NCBI RefSeq assembly: GCF_003096355.1 | Contig: NZ_QEKI01000012.1 | Span: 62,001-126,000 of the forward strand | Direction: 5' to 3' | DNA length: 64,000 nt | DNA from: Pontibacter virosus | GTDB taxonomy: Bacteria > Bacteroidota > Bacteroidia > Cytophagales > Hymenobacteraceae | Shown: positions 34,575 through 43,400 of the stretch, one piece after another | Position numbering within the stretch: the first letter of the stretch is position 1 | How the letters are laid out: every line of letters begins with the position of its first letter | Translations under genes and position numbers: made by a program | Notes under the pieces: generated by a model | Seen by the model: the letters and a program-made list of their open reading frames with translations, nothing else | Databases searched by the model: none | What the model was told of the DNA's origin: nothing

Positions 34575-35314
34575 TTTGTTAGTTGTTCACTTGTCTTGCC
34601 AAAGCGGCGTTCTCTTCTCTGGAAGGCACATATGGCTTCGTATAGGTGCTCTTTGCGGAAGTCAGGCCAGAGTAGCTCTGTAATGTATAGCTCCGTATAA
34701 GCCAGCTGCCAAAGCAGGAAATTGCTGATACGCTGCTCTCCACTCGTACGGATCAGCAGTTCGGGATCTGGCATAGATGCCGTAGAGAGGTGCTGTGCTA
34801 TGGTCGCTTCACTAATATCAGCTGGTGCTATAGTACCATGACCCACTTCTACTGCAATGCGTTGCATGGCTTGCGCGATATCCCAGCGGCCGCTATAGCT
34901 AAGGGCCAGCACCAGGGTCATACGGGTGTTGTCCTTTGTTATCTCCATCGCTTCCAACAATTCTTTCTGGCAGGCTTTCGGTAAGCTTTCTGTGTTCCCG
35001 ATCGTTTGCAGGCGAATGTTATTCTTGTTCAGTGTCGCAGTTTCTTTCCTAATAGTAGACACCAGCAACTGCATCAGCGCGGAAACTTCAGTGGCTGGTC
35101 TCGACCAGTTTTCGGTAGAGAAGGCATATAGGGTTAGGTATTCGACCCCCATCTCTGCGGCTGCCTCTACAGTTTCGCGAACAGCTGTGATGGCACTCTG
35201 ATGGCCAAAAATTCGCAGGCCGCCCCGTTTCTTTGCCCAACGTCCATTTCCGTCCATGATAACGGCAATGTGTCTTGGCAAATTGTCTAAATCTACTTGT
35301 TCCCTAAAATTCAT
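34571..35314 (-). CDS. uppS: Isoprenyl transferase (undecaprenyl diphosphate synthase)
   Basis: 247 residues from MNFREQVDLDNLPRHIAVIM. It makes the C55 lipid carrier for peptidoglycan and surface polysaccharides. Motifs: MDGNGRWAKKR (Asp21 catalytic), YLTLYAFSTENWSRP, LSYSGRWDIAQAM and DPELLIRTSGEQRISNFLLWQ. ATG 35314 is preferred to a TTG 21 bp upstream, because conserved sequence starts soon after it and an AAGGA stretch precedes it. The stop overlaps the bamA start by 4 bp. Confidence 0.94.
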   Translation of the reverse strand: MNFREQVDLDNLPRHIAVIMDGNGRWAKKRGGLRIFGHQSAITAVRETVEAAAEMGVEYLTLYAFSTENWSRPATEVSALMQLLVSTIRKETATLNKNNIRLQTIGNTESLPKACQKELLEAMEITKDNTRMTLVLALSYSGRWDIAQAMQRIAVEVGHGTIAPADISEATIAQHLSTASMPDPELLIRTSGEQRISNFLLWQLAYTELYITELLWPDFRKEHLYEAICAFQRRERRFGKTSEQLTK

Positions 35315-35374
35315 TAAACCACAATTTCCTTGCAAGTTACAAAAAGCAAGATAATTTAATGAAATTTTAGCGGG

Positions 35375-36181
35375 TTAATCTAGTATTCCGGCTTTGCGTT
35401 TGTAAACGGGTGGGCAGTTGAGTCGATAGAGCGTGTAAGAGAGGCTTATACCGTTGTAGAAGTACATGTCTTTATCGAATGGATTAGCATATGCTTTGGA
35501 GCTACCTGCTCCCAGATCGGTAGCCAGCAATTCAGACCCACTCGCTTGTAGATAGTCCAGATTATCAGTTAACATAAAACGAGGGCCAAACTCCAGACCC
35601 AGATTCCAATGCTTACTCAACGCATACTTCACCCCTACTCCAAATGGAATCGAAACTGTGAACTTGTTGTCGAATGGCTCCATCACATCGCCTTGTCGGG
35701 AAAGCTGGTGATTAAAATTGAGCAGTGCCGCTCCAATATAGAAATAAGGCGAGACACGGTGTGGCTGCCGGATATCTTCGTAGTAGTCGAGAAAATTGTA
35801 TTCTAAACCTAACGAAAATTCCAGCATACTCAACTTCAGTTCCGCATCGCGCCAATCATGATGCGGCAGGTTCTGAGACTCGTCTTTGAAGGATTTGTCG
35901 TCGAAAATGCGATGACTGCCCATAAAAGCAGCCTTTAATGTAATGGGAGCGGATATGTCATGACGATAGAAGATCGTCATGGCAGGCTGGTTATTCAGAA
36001 AACGGTAATTGGGCGATATTTCACCAACGTAATTAGCTCCGCCTATGCCAGCACCTATCTCGCTGGTAGTCACGGGCTTAATCTGCTGCAACTGTGCCTT
36101 TGCAGTATGGCATAAAAAAACGCTCCCAATTTGCAGTAGTGCACAAACAAGGAGCGTTTGTCTGAATGTATTCAAAGTCAT
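35375..36181 (-). CDS. Outer-membrane beta-barrel protein (DUF6089-like), copy 2
   Basis: 268 residues. Signal peptide LLVCALLQIGSVFLCHTAKA, then alternating amphipathic strands of a small beta-barrel: SEIGAGIGGANYVGEISPNY, LEFSLGLEYNFLDY, SPYFYIGAALLNFNHQ and FTVSIPFGVGVKYALSKHWN. DUF6089-type proteins in Bacteroidota sit next to the nadK/uppS/bamA genes, as here. The plan is shared with the gene 48 bp upstream. The C-terminal sequence KRKAGILD contains no membrane-type terminal aromatic. Function unknown; possible shape or cell-envelope role. Confidence 0.75.
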   Translation of the reverse strand: MTLNTFRQTLLVCALLQIGSVFLCHTAKAQLQQIKPVTTSEIGAGIGGANYVGEISPNYRFLNNQPAMTIFYRHDISAPITLKAAFMGSHRIFDDKSFKDESQNLPHHDWRDAELKLSMLEFSLGLEYNFLDYYEDIRQPHRVSPYFYIGAALLNFNHQLSRQGDVMEPFDNKFTVSIPFGVGVKYALSKHWNLGLEFGPRFMLTDNLDYLQASGSELLATDLGAGSSKAYANPFDKDMYFYNGISLSYTLYRLNCPPVYKRKAGILD

Positions 36182-36229
36182 GTATACTTGTTTCGGAGTT
36201 TAGAAAACAACGTACTATACTCCGTTATA

Positions 36230-37231
36230 TTATCTGAATTTAGGTCTTCTTATACGTGGGTTCAGGATATAGTTAAGACCCAGGCTGGTTTGGATATACC
36301 AGTCGTTGTCAGAGCTGTTGCCACGTGTACGGTTGTTGCTTGTACCATACGGGCGCAGACGACTAAAGCCATTGGGCTCTGTGATCAGGTCATTCGTGAA
36401 ACCTGACTCAGCGCTTCTGTCAGAGAAAATAACAGAGGCATTGCGGTTGTCCACGCGGTTGCCTTCGCTGAGCAGTACATTTTTGTCTACGTGAGCTGTA
36501 CTTACGTCATCCAGGTAATCCGTGAAAGTAGCTCTCCAACCTACTTCAAAGCTGAAGTCCCAGTTACGGTCCAGCTTGTATCTTACACCGAGGCCAAATG
36601 GAATAGCAATCTGCACACGGCTGTAGGGGTCGCTAACAGTACCTTCGTGATCTACGAACTGACCTTCTGTGCCAAGCGGCTGTAGTGCATACCAGCCAGA
36701 AGGGATGTCTTTATCCGCCGACAGGCCAGGGTGCGAGCCGTTTTCGTAATACGCTTTTGGGTTGTGGTGCAATACTGCAACACCAACAAAACCATAAGGC
36801 ACGAAATCAGGACGGCGACGGTAGTAGTGACGGTTCTCGAAAAGATCTACAATGGCTACGGCACTGAGTTCCTTAATATCGTTGCGGAAGGACAGGTTAC
36901 GTCTGTAACGTCCCAGGTTCTCCCCCTCGTCCGGTCCTGCTGCCTTGGCGTCATCGCCTGCAATACGGTTCCAGTTGAAAGCCACGCGCGAGGAAATACG
37001 CGGGAAATGGCGCTTCGTATAATTGATACCTATGCTCGGGCGAGTAGACTTCACGCGCATACTGGTGAAGTTAGGCTGAGGCACCAGGTCGCCAAAGTAG
37101 TTAGAAGCTCCCAGCTGAATACCCACCGTGGAGTACTGCTTTCGCTTCGTAAAACGCTGTGCTTCGGCCTCCAGGGCCACAGTAGCAAGCACAATGGTAA
37201 GTAATAAAAACAGCGTAGTAAATTTCTTCAT
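36230..37231 (-). CDS. Outer-membrane beta-barrel protein (DUF6089-like), copy 1
   Basis: 333 residues. Signal peptide FTTLFLLLTIVLATVALEAEA, then beta-barrel strands: YSTVGIQLGASNYFGDLVP, RPSIGINYTKRHFPRISSRV, YGFVGVAVLHHNPKAY and VQIAIPFGLGVRYKLDRNWD. The last matches the corresponding strand of its neighbour. Ends IRRPKFR. Two adjacent paralogues suggest gene duplication within the envelope operon. It follows nadK by 123 bp. Role unknown. Confidence 0.75.
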   Translation of the reverse strand: MKKFTTLFLLLTIVLATVALEAEAQRFTKRKQYSTVGIQLGASNYFGDLVPQPNFTSMRVKSTRPSIGINYTKRHFPRISSRVAFNWNRIAGDDAKAAGPDEGENLGRYRRNLSFRNDIKELSAVAIVDLFENRHYYRRRPDFVPYGFVGVAVLHHNPKAYYENGSHPGLSADKDIPSGWYALQPLGTEGQFVDHEGTVSDPYSRVQIAIPFGLGVRYKLDRNWDFSFEVGWRATFTDYLDDVSTAHVDKNVLLSEGNRVDNRNASVIFSDRSAESGFTNDLITEPNGFSRLRPYGTSNNRTRGNSSDNDWYIQTSLGLNYILNPRIRRPKFR

Positions 37232-37354
37232 AGCGAACCAATTTCTTTTAAGCGTATTTCTGCAGGCTTACAATTCATCCAAATTAAACCTTTGTGACAA
37301 AAATAGAAATAATTTTCTGGTATAAAAATATGTATATCAAATATAGAATATAAT

Positions 37355-38242
37355 TTACCTAAAAATATTTGTCCTTTTATCAAGACCCCAATTCAACTTG
37401 CCTCGTAGCGTGGTCAGGAAGTTTACGTGATGAAGTTTCACCAGCCGCGCCACGAAGTTCTCTCGCCGTACAGCTATCTGAACGGACATGTCTACTGGAA
37501 CGGACCGCGAGTCGAGGGAGGCCAGGTAGGTACTGCTGCGCCCCTCTACCTCAAACGAGATCACAGTCCGGTCTGACACGATCATGGGCCGCACATTCAG
37601 GTTGTGAGGGCATACGGGTGATATAACGAAATTGTTGGTCTGTGGCAGCACCAGCGGACCGCCGCAGCTAAGTGAATAGCCGGTCGAGCCGGTTGGGGTA
37701 GCCACCACCAGTCCATCAGCCCAATATGTGTTCAAATATTCCCCATCTATATACGCATGAACGGCTATCATGGACGAGGAATCGCGCTTGAGCAAGCTGA
37801 ACTCATTCAAGCCAAAGTTGATCCCGTCGAATATTTCCAGATCAGAATCCACCCGAATCAACGCCCGGTCATCGAACGTATAGTGCCCCTTGAAAAGGGC
37901 ATCCAGTGCCAGGTTAATGCTGTCGTGCGCAATTGTAGCCAGAAAGCCAAGCCGCCCCGTGTTGATGCCCAGGATCGGAATCTGAAGCGCCCCGACATAG
38001 GTAACCGTGTCCAGCAAAGTGCCATCCCCGCCCAAACTCAGCACAAAGTCAACTCCCGCCAGACTGTCGCCACGGTTGAAAGTTGTAATGCCCGTTGGCA
38101 GGTGAATCCGGTTCTGAAGAAAAAAACTGAAGTGCTCCACTACCATCAATTCGGTATTCCGGCGTTGAAGTTCGTCGAACAGATTCTGGATAAAAGGTCC
38201 GTATTCTTCGTCGAAGGGTTTTCCAAGTATAGCTATCTTCAT
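37355..38242 (-). CDS. nadK: NAD kinase
   Basis: 295 residues. It phosphorylates NAD to NADP. Motif LSLGGDGTLLDTV (69-81; GGDGT at 71-75), NTGRLGFLATI and the conserved ATPTGSTGYSLSCGGPLV are complete. The gene order nadK, beta-barrel proteins, uppS, bamA is common in Bacteroidota. It starts 14 bp after the short Omp85 gene. Confidence 0.95.
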   Translation of the reverse strand: MKIAILGKPFDEEYGPFIQNLFDELQRRNTELMVVEHFSFFLQNRIHLPTGITTFNRGDSLAGVDFVLSLGGDGTLLDTVTYVGALQIPILGINTGRLGFLATIAHDSINLALDALFKGHYTFDDRALIRVDSDLEIFDGINFGLNEFSLLKRDSSSMIAVHAYIDGEYLNTYWADGLVVATPTGSTGYSLSCGGPLVLPQTNNFVISPVCPHNLNVRPMIVSDRTVISFEVEGRSSTYLASLDSRSVPVDMSVQIAVRRENFVARLVKLHHVNFLTTLRGKLNWGLDKRTNIFR

Positions 38243-38256
38243 AAATCTTCTTTTAC

Positions 38257-39645
38257 TTAAAAAGGGAAGCGGCCGCTCAGGTAAAAACCGCCTGCTTTCT
38301 CCCGGTTGATGGTATATTCGGCCCGGAACACAAAGTCATAAAAAGTAACCAGGTGCAGTCCCGCCCCCATACCTGCCAGAAACCGATTGGCCAGCGGGTT
38401 GCCTTTCTCAAACACCTCATCCACCACATAGCCAGCATCTGTGAACAAGTTGGCATACAGTGCGAGCGGCACTTTGTTAAACTTCGGGCTTTTAATAAAT
38501 TTCAGGTGCACGCCCTCATGTTGAAAAAGCTCCCGGGTAAGTCCCTGCTTGAATAACCCAAAATGCTGGCCACCCACTACCTGCAGCTCGTAGCCCCGCA
38601 CCAGCGAGCGGAAGCCCAACGCCACATTATCAGCGTAGGCGTATCGTTTCGAGATTCGGGCCTGCGCTTCGCCACCTACAAAATAATAATATTTACCTGA
38701 TAAGTGACGATAATCTACATACTTTGCACGCAGGGTCGTGACAGGCGTTCCGTTTCCATTTAAAAAAAATGTCTGCGCAGCGATCGCTTCGAAGTAACTG
38801 CCTGTTAGCGGATAAACAAATGAGTTGCGCAAGTTCACCACTTTAGCTAACTCCAGACGCAGGTATTGCCTGTCTGGCTTACCTTCACTGTAATAGACCG
38901 GATTCAGTGCCAGCACCGTATCTGCCACCTGTTCCTGCACATAAGTCAGGCGCAGTCCTTCCTGGCGCTGTACGCTTTGCCGGTATGTGAGTCCGGTTGT
39001 GAGCAGGGTACGCTGAATAGGCACGCCGCTTTCCTGCACAAAAAATCGCTGCCGGTTATCCAGCGTGCGGTAGTCGATGGCACGGCTACGGTAATCTGCA
39101 ATCCCGAAATCCATCCCTAGTTTATGAGCCCGACTAATATAGGGTACTCGGTATATGAACTCCAGTCGTTTGTTAAAACCCTGCTGCAGCCTGATGCGCA
39201 CTTCCTCGTTGCGGCCTCTGAAATTTCGCCTGATGAGGTTGATGCCATAGTCAACACGACCCCAGTCGCGGCGTTCGAGCCAGGCGTTGAAATTGCGATC
39301 GGCTAAGTCGAAGATGGGAATAGGGTATAGGTACCAGCGTTCCTGCATGGTGTAGGCCACGGTTACAAGCCCCTCGCGGCAGGTATAGGTATAGCCGACC
39401 TCATGGAAAAGCCTCAGGTTAAAGAGTCTTCGACGGTTCTCCTCCAATTTCTCCTCCAACTCAGCTGTCGGCAGCGTGTCACCGGGGGCTAAGTTGAGTT
39501 CGAAGAGTAGCATGCGGCTTTTACTGACCTCATTGCCTTCAAAGCTAATGCTGTCGATCACAACGGATTCGGTTTGGCAGGACTGCGCCGCCAAGGTATG
39601 GCAGAACAAACTAAGGCACAGCAGCAGGAAAGTACGCAGGATCAC
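38257..39645 (-). CDS. Short Omp85-superfamily protein with a single POTRA-like domain
   Basis: 462 residues. Signal peptide TFLLLCLSLFCHTLAAQS, one POTRA-like domain (about 25-115; VVIDSISFEGNEVSKSRMLL and RRRLFNLRLFHEVGYTYTC) and a beta-barrel (about 130-462) whose strands include VDYGINLIRRNFRGRNEEVR and GYELQVVGGQHFGLFKQGLT. It ends GGFYLSGRFPF, a terminal aromatic typical of barrel proteins. It has far fewer POTRA repeats than BamA (829 residues, in the same gene cluster), so it may be a TamA-like or secretion-type Omp85 member. Substrate unknown. The CBS-ACT gene ends 8 bp before it. Confidence 0.82.
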   Translation of the reverse strand: MILRTFLLLCLSLFCHTLAAQSCQTESVVIDSISFEGNEVSKSRMLLFELNLAPGDTLPTAELEEKLEENRRRLFNLRLFHEVGYTYTCREGLVTVAYTMQERWYLYPIPIFDLADRNFNAWLERRDWGRVDYGINLIRRNFRGRNEEVRIRLQQGFNKRLEFIYRVPYISRAHKLGMDFGIADYRSRAIDYRTLDNRQRFFVQESGVPIQRTLLTTGLTYRQSVQRQEGLRLTYVQEQVADTVLALNPVYYSEGKPDRQYLRLELAKVVNLRNSFVYPLTGSYFEAIAAQTFFLNGNGTPVTTLRAKYVDYRHLSGKYYYFVGGEAQARISKRYAYADNVALGFRSLVRGYELQVVGGQHFGLFKQGLTRELFQHEGVHLKFIKSPKFNKVPLALYANLFTDAGYVVDEVFEKGNPLANRFLAGMGAGLHLVTFYDFVFRAEYTINREKAGGFYLSGRFPF

Positions 39646-39653
39646 GGATGGGC

Positions 39654-40319
39654 CTATATGTCCAGGTATTTGAACAGCATATCCAGGCGGTCGCGGCCCA
39701 CGTCGTACTTAGCCCCATCCTGAAACTGCGCCGTTACCCGGTATTCGAATCGCTCCAGCGTAGCGATGATACGGGTGAGATCGGAAGTATTTAGCTTAAG
39801 TGTGAGCTTGATATTATGGGGATCAATCTCGTCAGGCGACACATAGGCGCTTAGGATTTTGGTGTTCTCCTCCTCTATCAGACGGCTGATCTGCCCGAGG
39901 GAGTAGTCGCGTTCCGGCATCGTAAGCACCAGTATACTGCCCTGGCCCTGCAACGCCGACATCTGGCCGAAGGCGGCCAAGGTGTCGTTGATGGTGATGA
40001 TGCCCATGTAGTCCTGCTCCTCGTCAAGCACGGGCACTACCTGAATTTTATTTTTGATAGCGGCCTCCATCACATCATAAAAGTGCTGATGGTGCATCAC
40101 AAACACATCCTGGTACTCCAGCCCGACATGCTCTAACGTCTGGCCGCGGTCCGGCAATTCGATCAGATTGACTTCAGTGGCAAGGCCCATATACTTGCGG
40201 TTGCGGGACACTGGCAATTCATTTACGCGGAACTCATCCATCCATCGCAAAGCCTTCTCCACGGTGTCATAAAGCTTGAGCGGCGGTATCATTTGATTGA
40301 TGAGTTCTTCTGCGATCAT
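39654..40319 (-). CDS. CBS-domain protein with C-terminal ACT-like domain (AcuB-like)
   Basis: 221 residues. Two CBS motifs (about 1-130: LKLYDTVEKALRWMDEFRVN, then FYDVMEAAIKNKIQVVPVLD followed by MGIITINDTLAAF) bind adenine nucleotides in related proteins. Residues about 135-205 (ILVLTMPERDYSLGQISRLI, IKLTLKLNTSDLTRIIATLE) look like an ACT domain. This arrangement matches AcuB-type regulators. There is no catalytic or membrane domain. Its start overlaps the alpha/beta hydrolase stop by 4 bp and it precedes the envelope genes, suggesting it senses energy or ligand status for that cluster; this is inference. Confidence 0.82.
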   Translation of the reverse strand: MIAEELINQMIPPLKLYDTVEKALRWMDEFRVNELPVSRNRKYMGLATEVNLIELPDRGQTLEHVGLEYQDVFVMHHQHFYDVMEAAIKNKIQVVPVLDEEQDYMGIITINDTLAAFGQMSALQGQGSILVLTMPERDYSLGQISRLIEEENTKILSAYVSPDEIDPHNIKLTLKLNTSDLTRIIATLERFEYRVTAQFQDGAKYDVGRDRLDMLFKYLDI

Positions 40320-41092
40320 GTGGCTGTTTCCCCTACTTGTGTCTTGGCCAAAAATTTATCTAAGATACTGTTAAATCTCTCCGGATGTTCCATCATTGGT
40401 GCGTGTCCGCACTTGTCTATGAAATAAAGTTCAGAATTATGAATCAGCCGGTTGAACTCGTGCGCTACCAGCGGCGGCGTGATCGTATCGTTCAGTCCCC
40501 ATATTAACAGGGTAGGTACCTGAATGTTCTCCAGATCTTTGCCCAGGTTGTGCCGCTGCGCCGACTTGGCGATGGCGATGATGCGTAAACACTTGGCATT
40601 GCTGTTAGTGATGTCGAATACTTCATCCACAAGTTCCTTAGTAGCCGTTTCGGGGCTGTAGAAGGTATAGCCTACACGCTCCTTTACATATTCGTAGTTG
40701 CCACGCTTCGGAAACGAACCTCCCATGGAGTCTTCAAACAGGCCAGAGCTACCCGTCAGGACGAGACGCTTCACTTTGGCGGCATTTTTTAAGGTATAGA
40801 CGAGCGCCACATGTCCGCCCAGCGAGTTGCCGAGCAGCGTCAGATCGCTTAAGTTCTTAAATTTAACGAAATCTTCGATAAAAGAAACAAGTCCCGGCAC
40901 ACCTGCCTTGTGCAGCGCCATTTCGTAAATAGGCATGAGCGGAATAACCACACGGTAATTCCTGGAGAAATGGTCCACTACACCGTTCCAGTTGCTCAGG
41001 GCCCCAAATAAGCCATGCAACAGCAGCAATACTTCACCTTCTCCCTCGTCTATGTACTGAAATTCGCCTTCGTGTTTGACTTGTAGATTCAT
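40316..41092 (-). CDS. Alpha/beta hydrolase
   Basis: 258 residues from MNLQVKHEGEFQYIDEGEGE. Nucleophile elbow LLGNSLGGHVAL (Ser90), acid Asp201 in IWGLNDTITPP and His229 in DKCGHAPMMEHPERF give a complete catalytic triad; HGLFGALSNW carries the oxyanion loop. The fold resembles esterases and hydrolases of the YbfF/MenH group; substrate unknown. ATG 41092 was chosen because the upstream extension is contained in the amidotransferase gene and is not conserved-looking. It overlaps the CBS gene by 4 bp and follows the amidotransferase by 43 bp. Confidence 0.88.
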   Translation of the reverse strand: MNLQVKHEGEFQYIDEGEGEVLLLLHGLFGALSNWNGVVDHFSRNYRVVIPLMPIYEMALHKAGVPGLVSFIEDFVKFKNLSDLTLLGNSLGGHVALVYTLKNAAKVKRLVLTGSSGLFEDSMGGSFPKRGNYEYVKERVGYTFYSPETATKELVDEVFDITNSNAKCLRIIAIAKSAQRHNLGKDLENIQVPTLLIWGLNDTITPPLVAHEFNRLIHNSELYFIDKCGHAPMMEHPERFNSILDKFLAKTQVGETAT

Positions 41093-41135
41093 TCCTGAAA
41101 TTTCTAAAAGTAATGTGTTGTAAAAAATCCGGCTA

Positions 41136-41708
41136 TTACCGACCTGCAATATTAGCAATATCAAGCCAATTTCGCAGCATGTCGAGCCCATAAGTCGTGA
41201 GCGCAGCCTCCGGATGAAACTGCAGCGCATGCAGCGGCAGTGTGCTGTGCCTGAAGGCCATGAGCTCTCCTTCGGCTGTATACGCAAGCGGCACAATACT
41301 GTCAGGCCAATGTTTCAAAACCAGCGAATGGTAGCGTACGACGGGCATTTTGGGCGGTAGTCCTGCAAATAGCGGATCAGCCTCACAAGTGATCTCGGAG
41401 ATTTTTCCGTGCATGGGCTTTATACCTTTGTCGAGTTGGGCGCCAAAAAACGCACCCAGCGCCTGATGCCCCAAACAGATTCCTAGCATGGGCACTTTGT
41501 CATGGTAGTGCCGGATCACCTCCATCATCACGCCTGCCTGCTGGGGCTCCCCCGGCCCGGGCGACAATACGATACCTTCCATTGGAAGCGCCTCGATCTC
41601 CTCCAGTTTCACATCGTTGCGCAACACATGCACCTCCACCCCCAGCTGGCCGAAATAGTCTACCAGGTTGTAGGTAAAGGAGTCGAAGTTGTCGAGCAGT
41701 AGAAGCAT
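41136..41708 (-). CDS. Class-I glutamine amidotransferase, TrpG/PabA type
   Basis: 190 residues, one domain. Nucleophile Cys78 in LGICLGHQALGAFFG, and the His165/Glu167 pair in LQFHPEAALTTYG (usual form HPES, here HPEA). N-terminal LLLDNFDSFTYNLVDYF is diagnostic for anthranilate or 4-amino-4-deoxychorismate synthase component II. It supplies ammonia to a chorismate-using partner (TrpE or PabB), which is not nearby, so tryptophan versus folate use is open; one protein may serve both. It sits in an unusual place, beside a hydrolase and the envelope genes. Confidence 0.88.
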   Translation of the reverse strand: MLLLLDNFDSFTYNLVDYFGQLGVEVHVLRNDVKLEEIEALPMEGIVLSPGPGEPQQAGVMMEVIRHYHDKVPMLGICLGHQALGAFFGAQLDKGIKPMHGKISEITCEADPLFAGLPPKMPVVRYHSLVLKHWPDSIVPLAYTAEGELMAFRHSTLPLHALQFHPEAALTTYGLDMLRNWLDIANIAGR

Positions 41709-41794
41709 GAAGTTGGCAGTGTGGTAATGGGCTAATTATATAATGTACTAATGAGGTGATCCAGAGATATGAGAATGACGATAAGAGGTATAGA

Positions 41795-42076
41795 CTACTG
41801 GCTTTCCGGAAGGAAGTAAAAACTCAACAAGGTCAATGCGATAATAAATAAATAGAGATTCTTCCAAAGCTTTATATGCAAATGTGCGTCATAAGCTTTT
41901 AAGTAGAGGTGGGTAGCAGCATAGCTTAACAGCCACGAGATGCAAAACTGGAAAACAACATTCATGAATGCTTCCCATTCTAAACCTTTGATGAAGAGCC
42001 AAACAAAAGCGGACAGCAATGTAATGAGTATAACCGTCGCATTTCTGACTGCTTTATCAAATATCAGGTTTTTCAA
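41795..42076 (-). CDS. Small membrane protein, unknown function
   Basis: 93 residues with three predicted membrane helices: NATVILITLLSAFVWLFI, MNVVFQFCISWLLSYAATHL and NLYLFIIALTLLSFYFL, separated by short charged loops. No recognised motif. Coding probability is supported by the transmembrane pattern and position between the amidotransferase and cvpA genes; no clear ribosome-binding site or promoter decides the start. Confidence 0.55.
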   Translation of the reverse strand: MKNLIFDKAVRNATVILITLLSAFVWLFIKGLEWEAFMNVVFQFCISWLLSYAATHLYLKAYDAHLHIKLWKNLYLFIIALTLLSFYFLPESQ

Positions 42077-42146
42077 ATTTTTAGCTTAGGGATTTTTCAG
42101 TTTTGAATAGGCAGCATTAACACACTACCAAATTTCTATCCCAAAA

Positions 42147-42665
42147 CTAAAAATGCTCCTTAAGAGAAAGCAGCAGCGACTTCACAAACGGCAATACATA
42201 GCTCATCACGCCAAGGGCATAAGGAGTCGTTTTTACGACAAACGGGTATACAGTGGAGCTGGCCGCTGTTTCGGGGGTGATGGCTATACCTGCCATTTCT
42301 GACACATAAAGTAACAGGCTCAGGGCCACGGTCCACTTCAAGGCTCCGAGCAGGGCGCCTAGTATGTTGTCAAACATACCAAACGGGGTGAAATCGATCA
42401 CCTTTTTGAGCAGGATGCCCAGCACCCGTACTCCCAGAATAATGGCAACGAAGATGACAAGGAAAGTAACGAAAGGCAACAAACCACCGGCATCACCGAT
42501 GTATTCTTTCATGATAGGGAGGCCGGAATCAAGCAATTTGAGGCCAAGCAAAATGCCCAGCACAAGCGCGAACAGCGAAATCAGCTCGAGTAAGAGGCCT
42601 TTGCGGAAACCCAGGAAGGCGCCGAACAGGATAGGTATAGCCAGAAAAATATCGAAGGTACTCAC
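42147..42665 (-). CDS. CvpA-family membrane protein
   Basis: 172 residues. Four membrane helices, with the CvpA pattern FDIFLAIPILFGAFLGFRKG, LISLFALVLGILLGLKLL, LLPFVTFLVIFVAIILGVRV and DNILGALLGALKWTVALSLL. The E. coli prototype is needed for colicin V export, and the family is linked to envelope functions; the exact role is not known. It follows the yqeY gene and its terminator. Confidence 0.85.
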   Translation of the reverse strand: MSTFDIFLAIPILFGAFLGFRKGLLLELISLFALVLGILLGLKLLDSGLPIMKEYIGDAGGLLPFVTFLVIFVAIILGVRVLGILLKKVIDFTPFGMFDNILGALLGALKWTVALSLLLYVSEMAGIAITPETAASSTVYPFVVKTTPYALGVMSYVLPFVKSLLLSLKEHF

Positions 42666-42680
42666 AGGATAAAAACATTA

Positions 42681-42713
42681 AAGGCAGAAGCGAACACCTG
42701 TCGCTCCTGCCTT
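42681..42713 (-). terminator. Probable intrinsic terminator of yqeY
   Basis: AAGGCAGAAGCGA/TCGCTCCTGCCTT stem with one mismatch and a 7-nt loop, between the yqeY stop and cvpA. On the minus strand it is followed by TAATGTTTTTATCC. Confidence 0.7.
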
Positions 42714-42772
42714 CAAATATAATATAATTGCAGCACGCGCGCTAGTCTGCGAGCCGCAAAAAATCCGGATTT

Positions 42773-43234
42773 TTAGAAATCTGTGTTGTTCAGCAAATCT
42801 CCCACGGCTTTGGAAATAGCACGTCCATCGGCTCTTCCGGCCAGTTCGCGGGAGGCAACGCCCATTACCTTGCCAAGGTCCGAGGGACCGCTTGCGCCCA
42901 CGCGTTGAATAATCTCCAGCAACTGGATGCGCAGGTCACCCTCGTCAAGCTGCTTGGGCAGGTACTCTTCTATAACGGCCAGTTCGGCCAGTTCAACCTG
43001 CTCTAGGTCAGGTCGCTGCTGCCTGGCGTAAATCTCGGCTGACTCACGGCGCTGCTTGGCAGCTTTGGTGAGCAATTTCATCTCTGCGTCCTCGCTGATA
43101 CCGTCGGTGCCGCCTTTTTCAGTTTCGGCCAGCAGTATAAGTGATTTTATGCTGCGCAATGCCTGCAGACGGGCTTTATCTTTGGCTAACATCGCCTGTT
43201 TAATATCGGCTTCAATGCGTTGTTTTAGACTCAT
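42773..43234 (-). CDS. GatB/YqeY-domain protein
   Basis: 153 residues, full YqeY length. Helical N-terminus (SLKQRIEADIKQAMLAKDKA) and the C-terminal GatB/YqeY domain (GASGPSDLGKVMGVASRELA) shared with the tRNA-binding tail of the GatB amidotransferase subunit. Believed to assist tRNA-dependent amidation, but the biochemical role is not settled. Probably its own transcription unit. Confidence 0.88.
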   Translation of the reverse strand: MSLKQRIEADIKQAMLAKDKARLQALRSIKSLILLAETEKGGTDGISEDAEMKLLTKAAKQRRESAEIYARQQRPDLEQVELAELAVIEEYLPKQLDEGDLRIQLLEIIQRVGASGPSDLGKVMGVASRELAGRADGRAISKAVGDLLNNTDF

Positions 43235-43400
43235 AGTTTTATGGTTGATTGATTCTTCATAGCAAGCGATAAACTTCCTGCCTGTACCTTATACACTACT
43301 ACAGCCGGGGCCATAGGTTATCATCTTAAGCAAATTTCCACTAATTTAGTTTTTCCGTAAGCATACGTATCACCAGCCTGCGGGCTACAACACACACACC

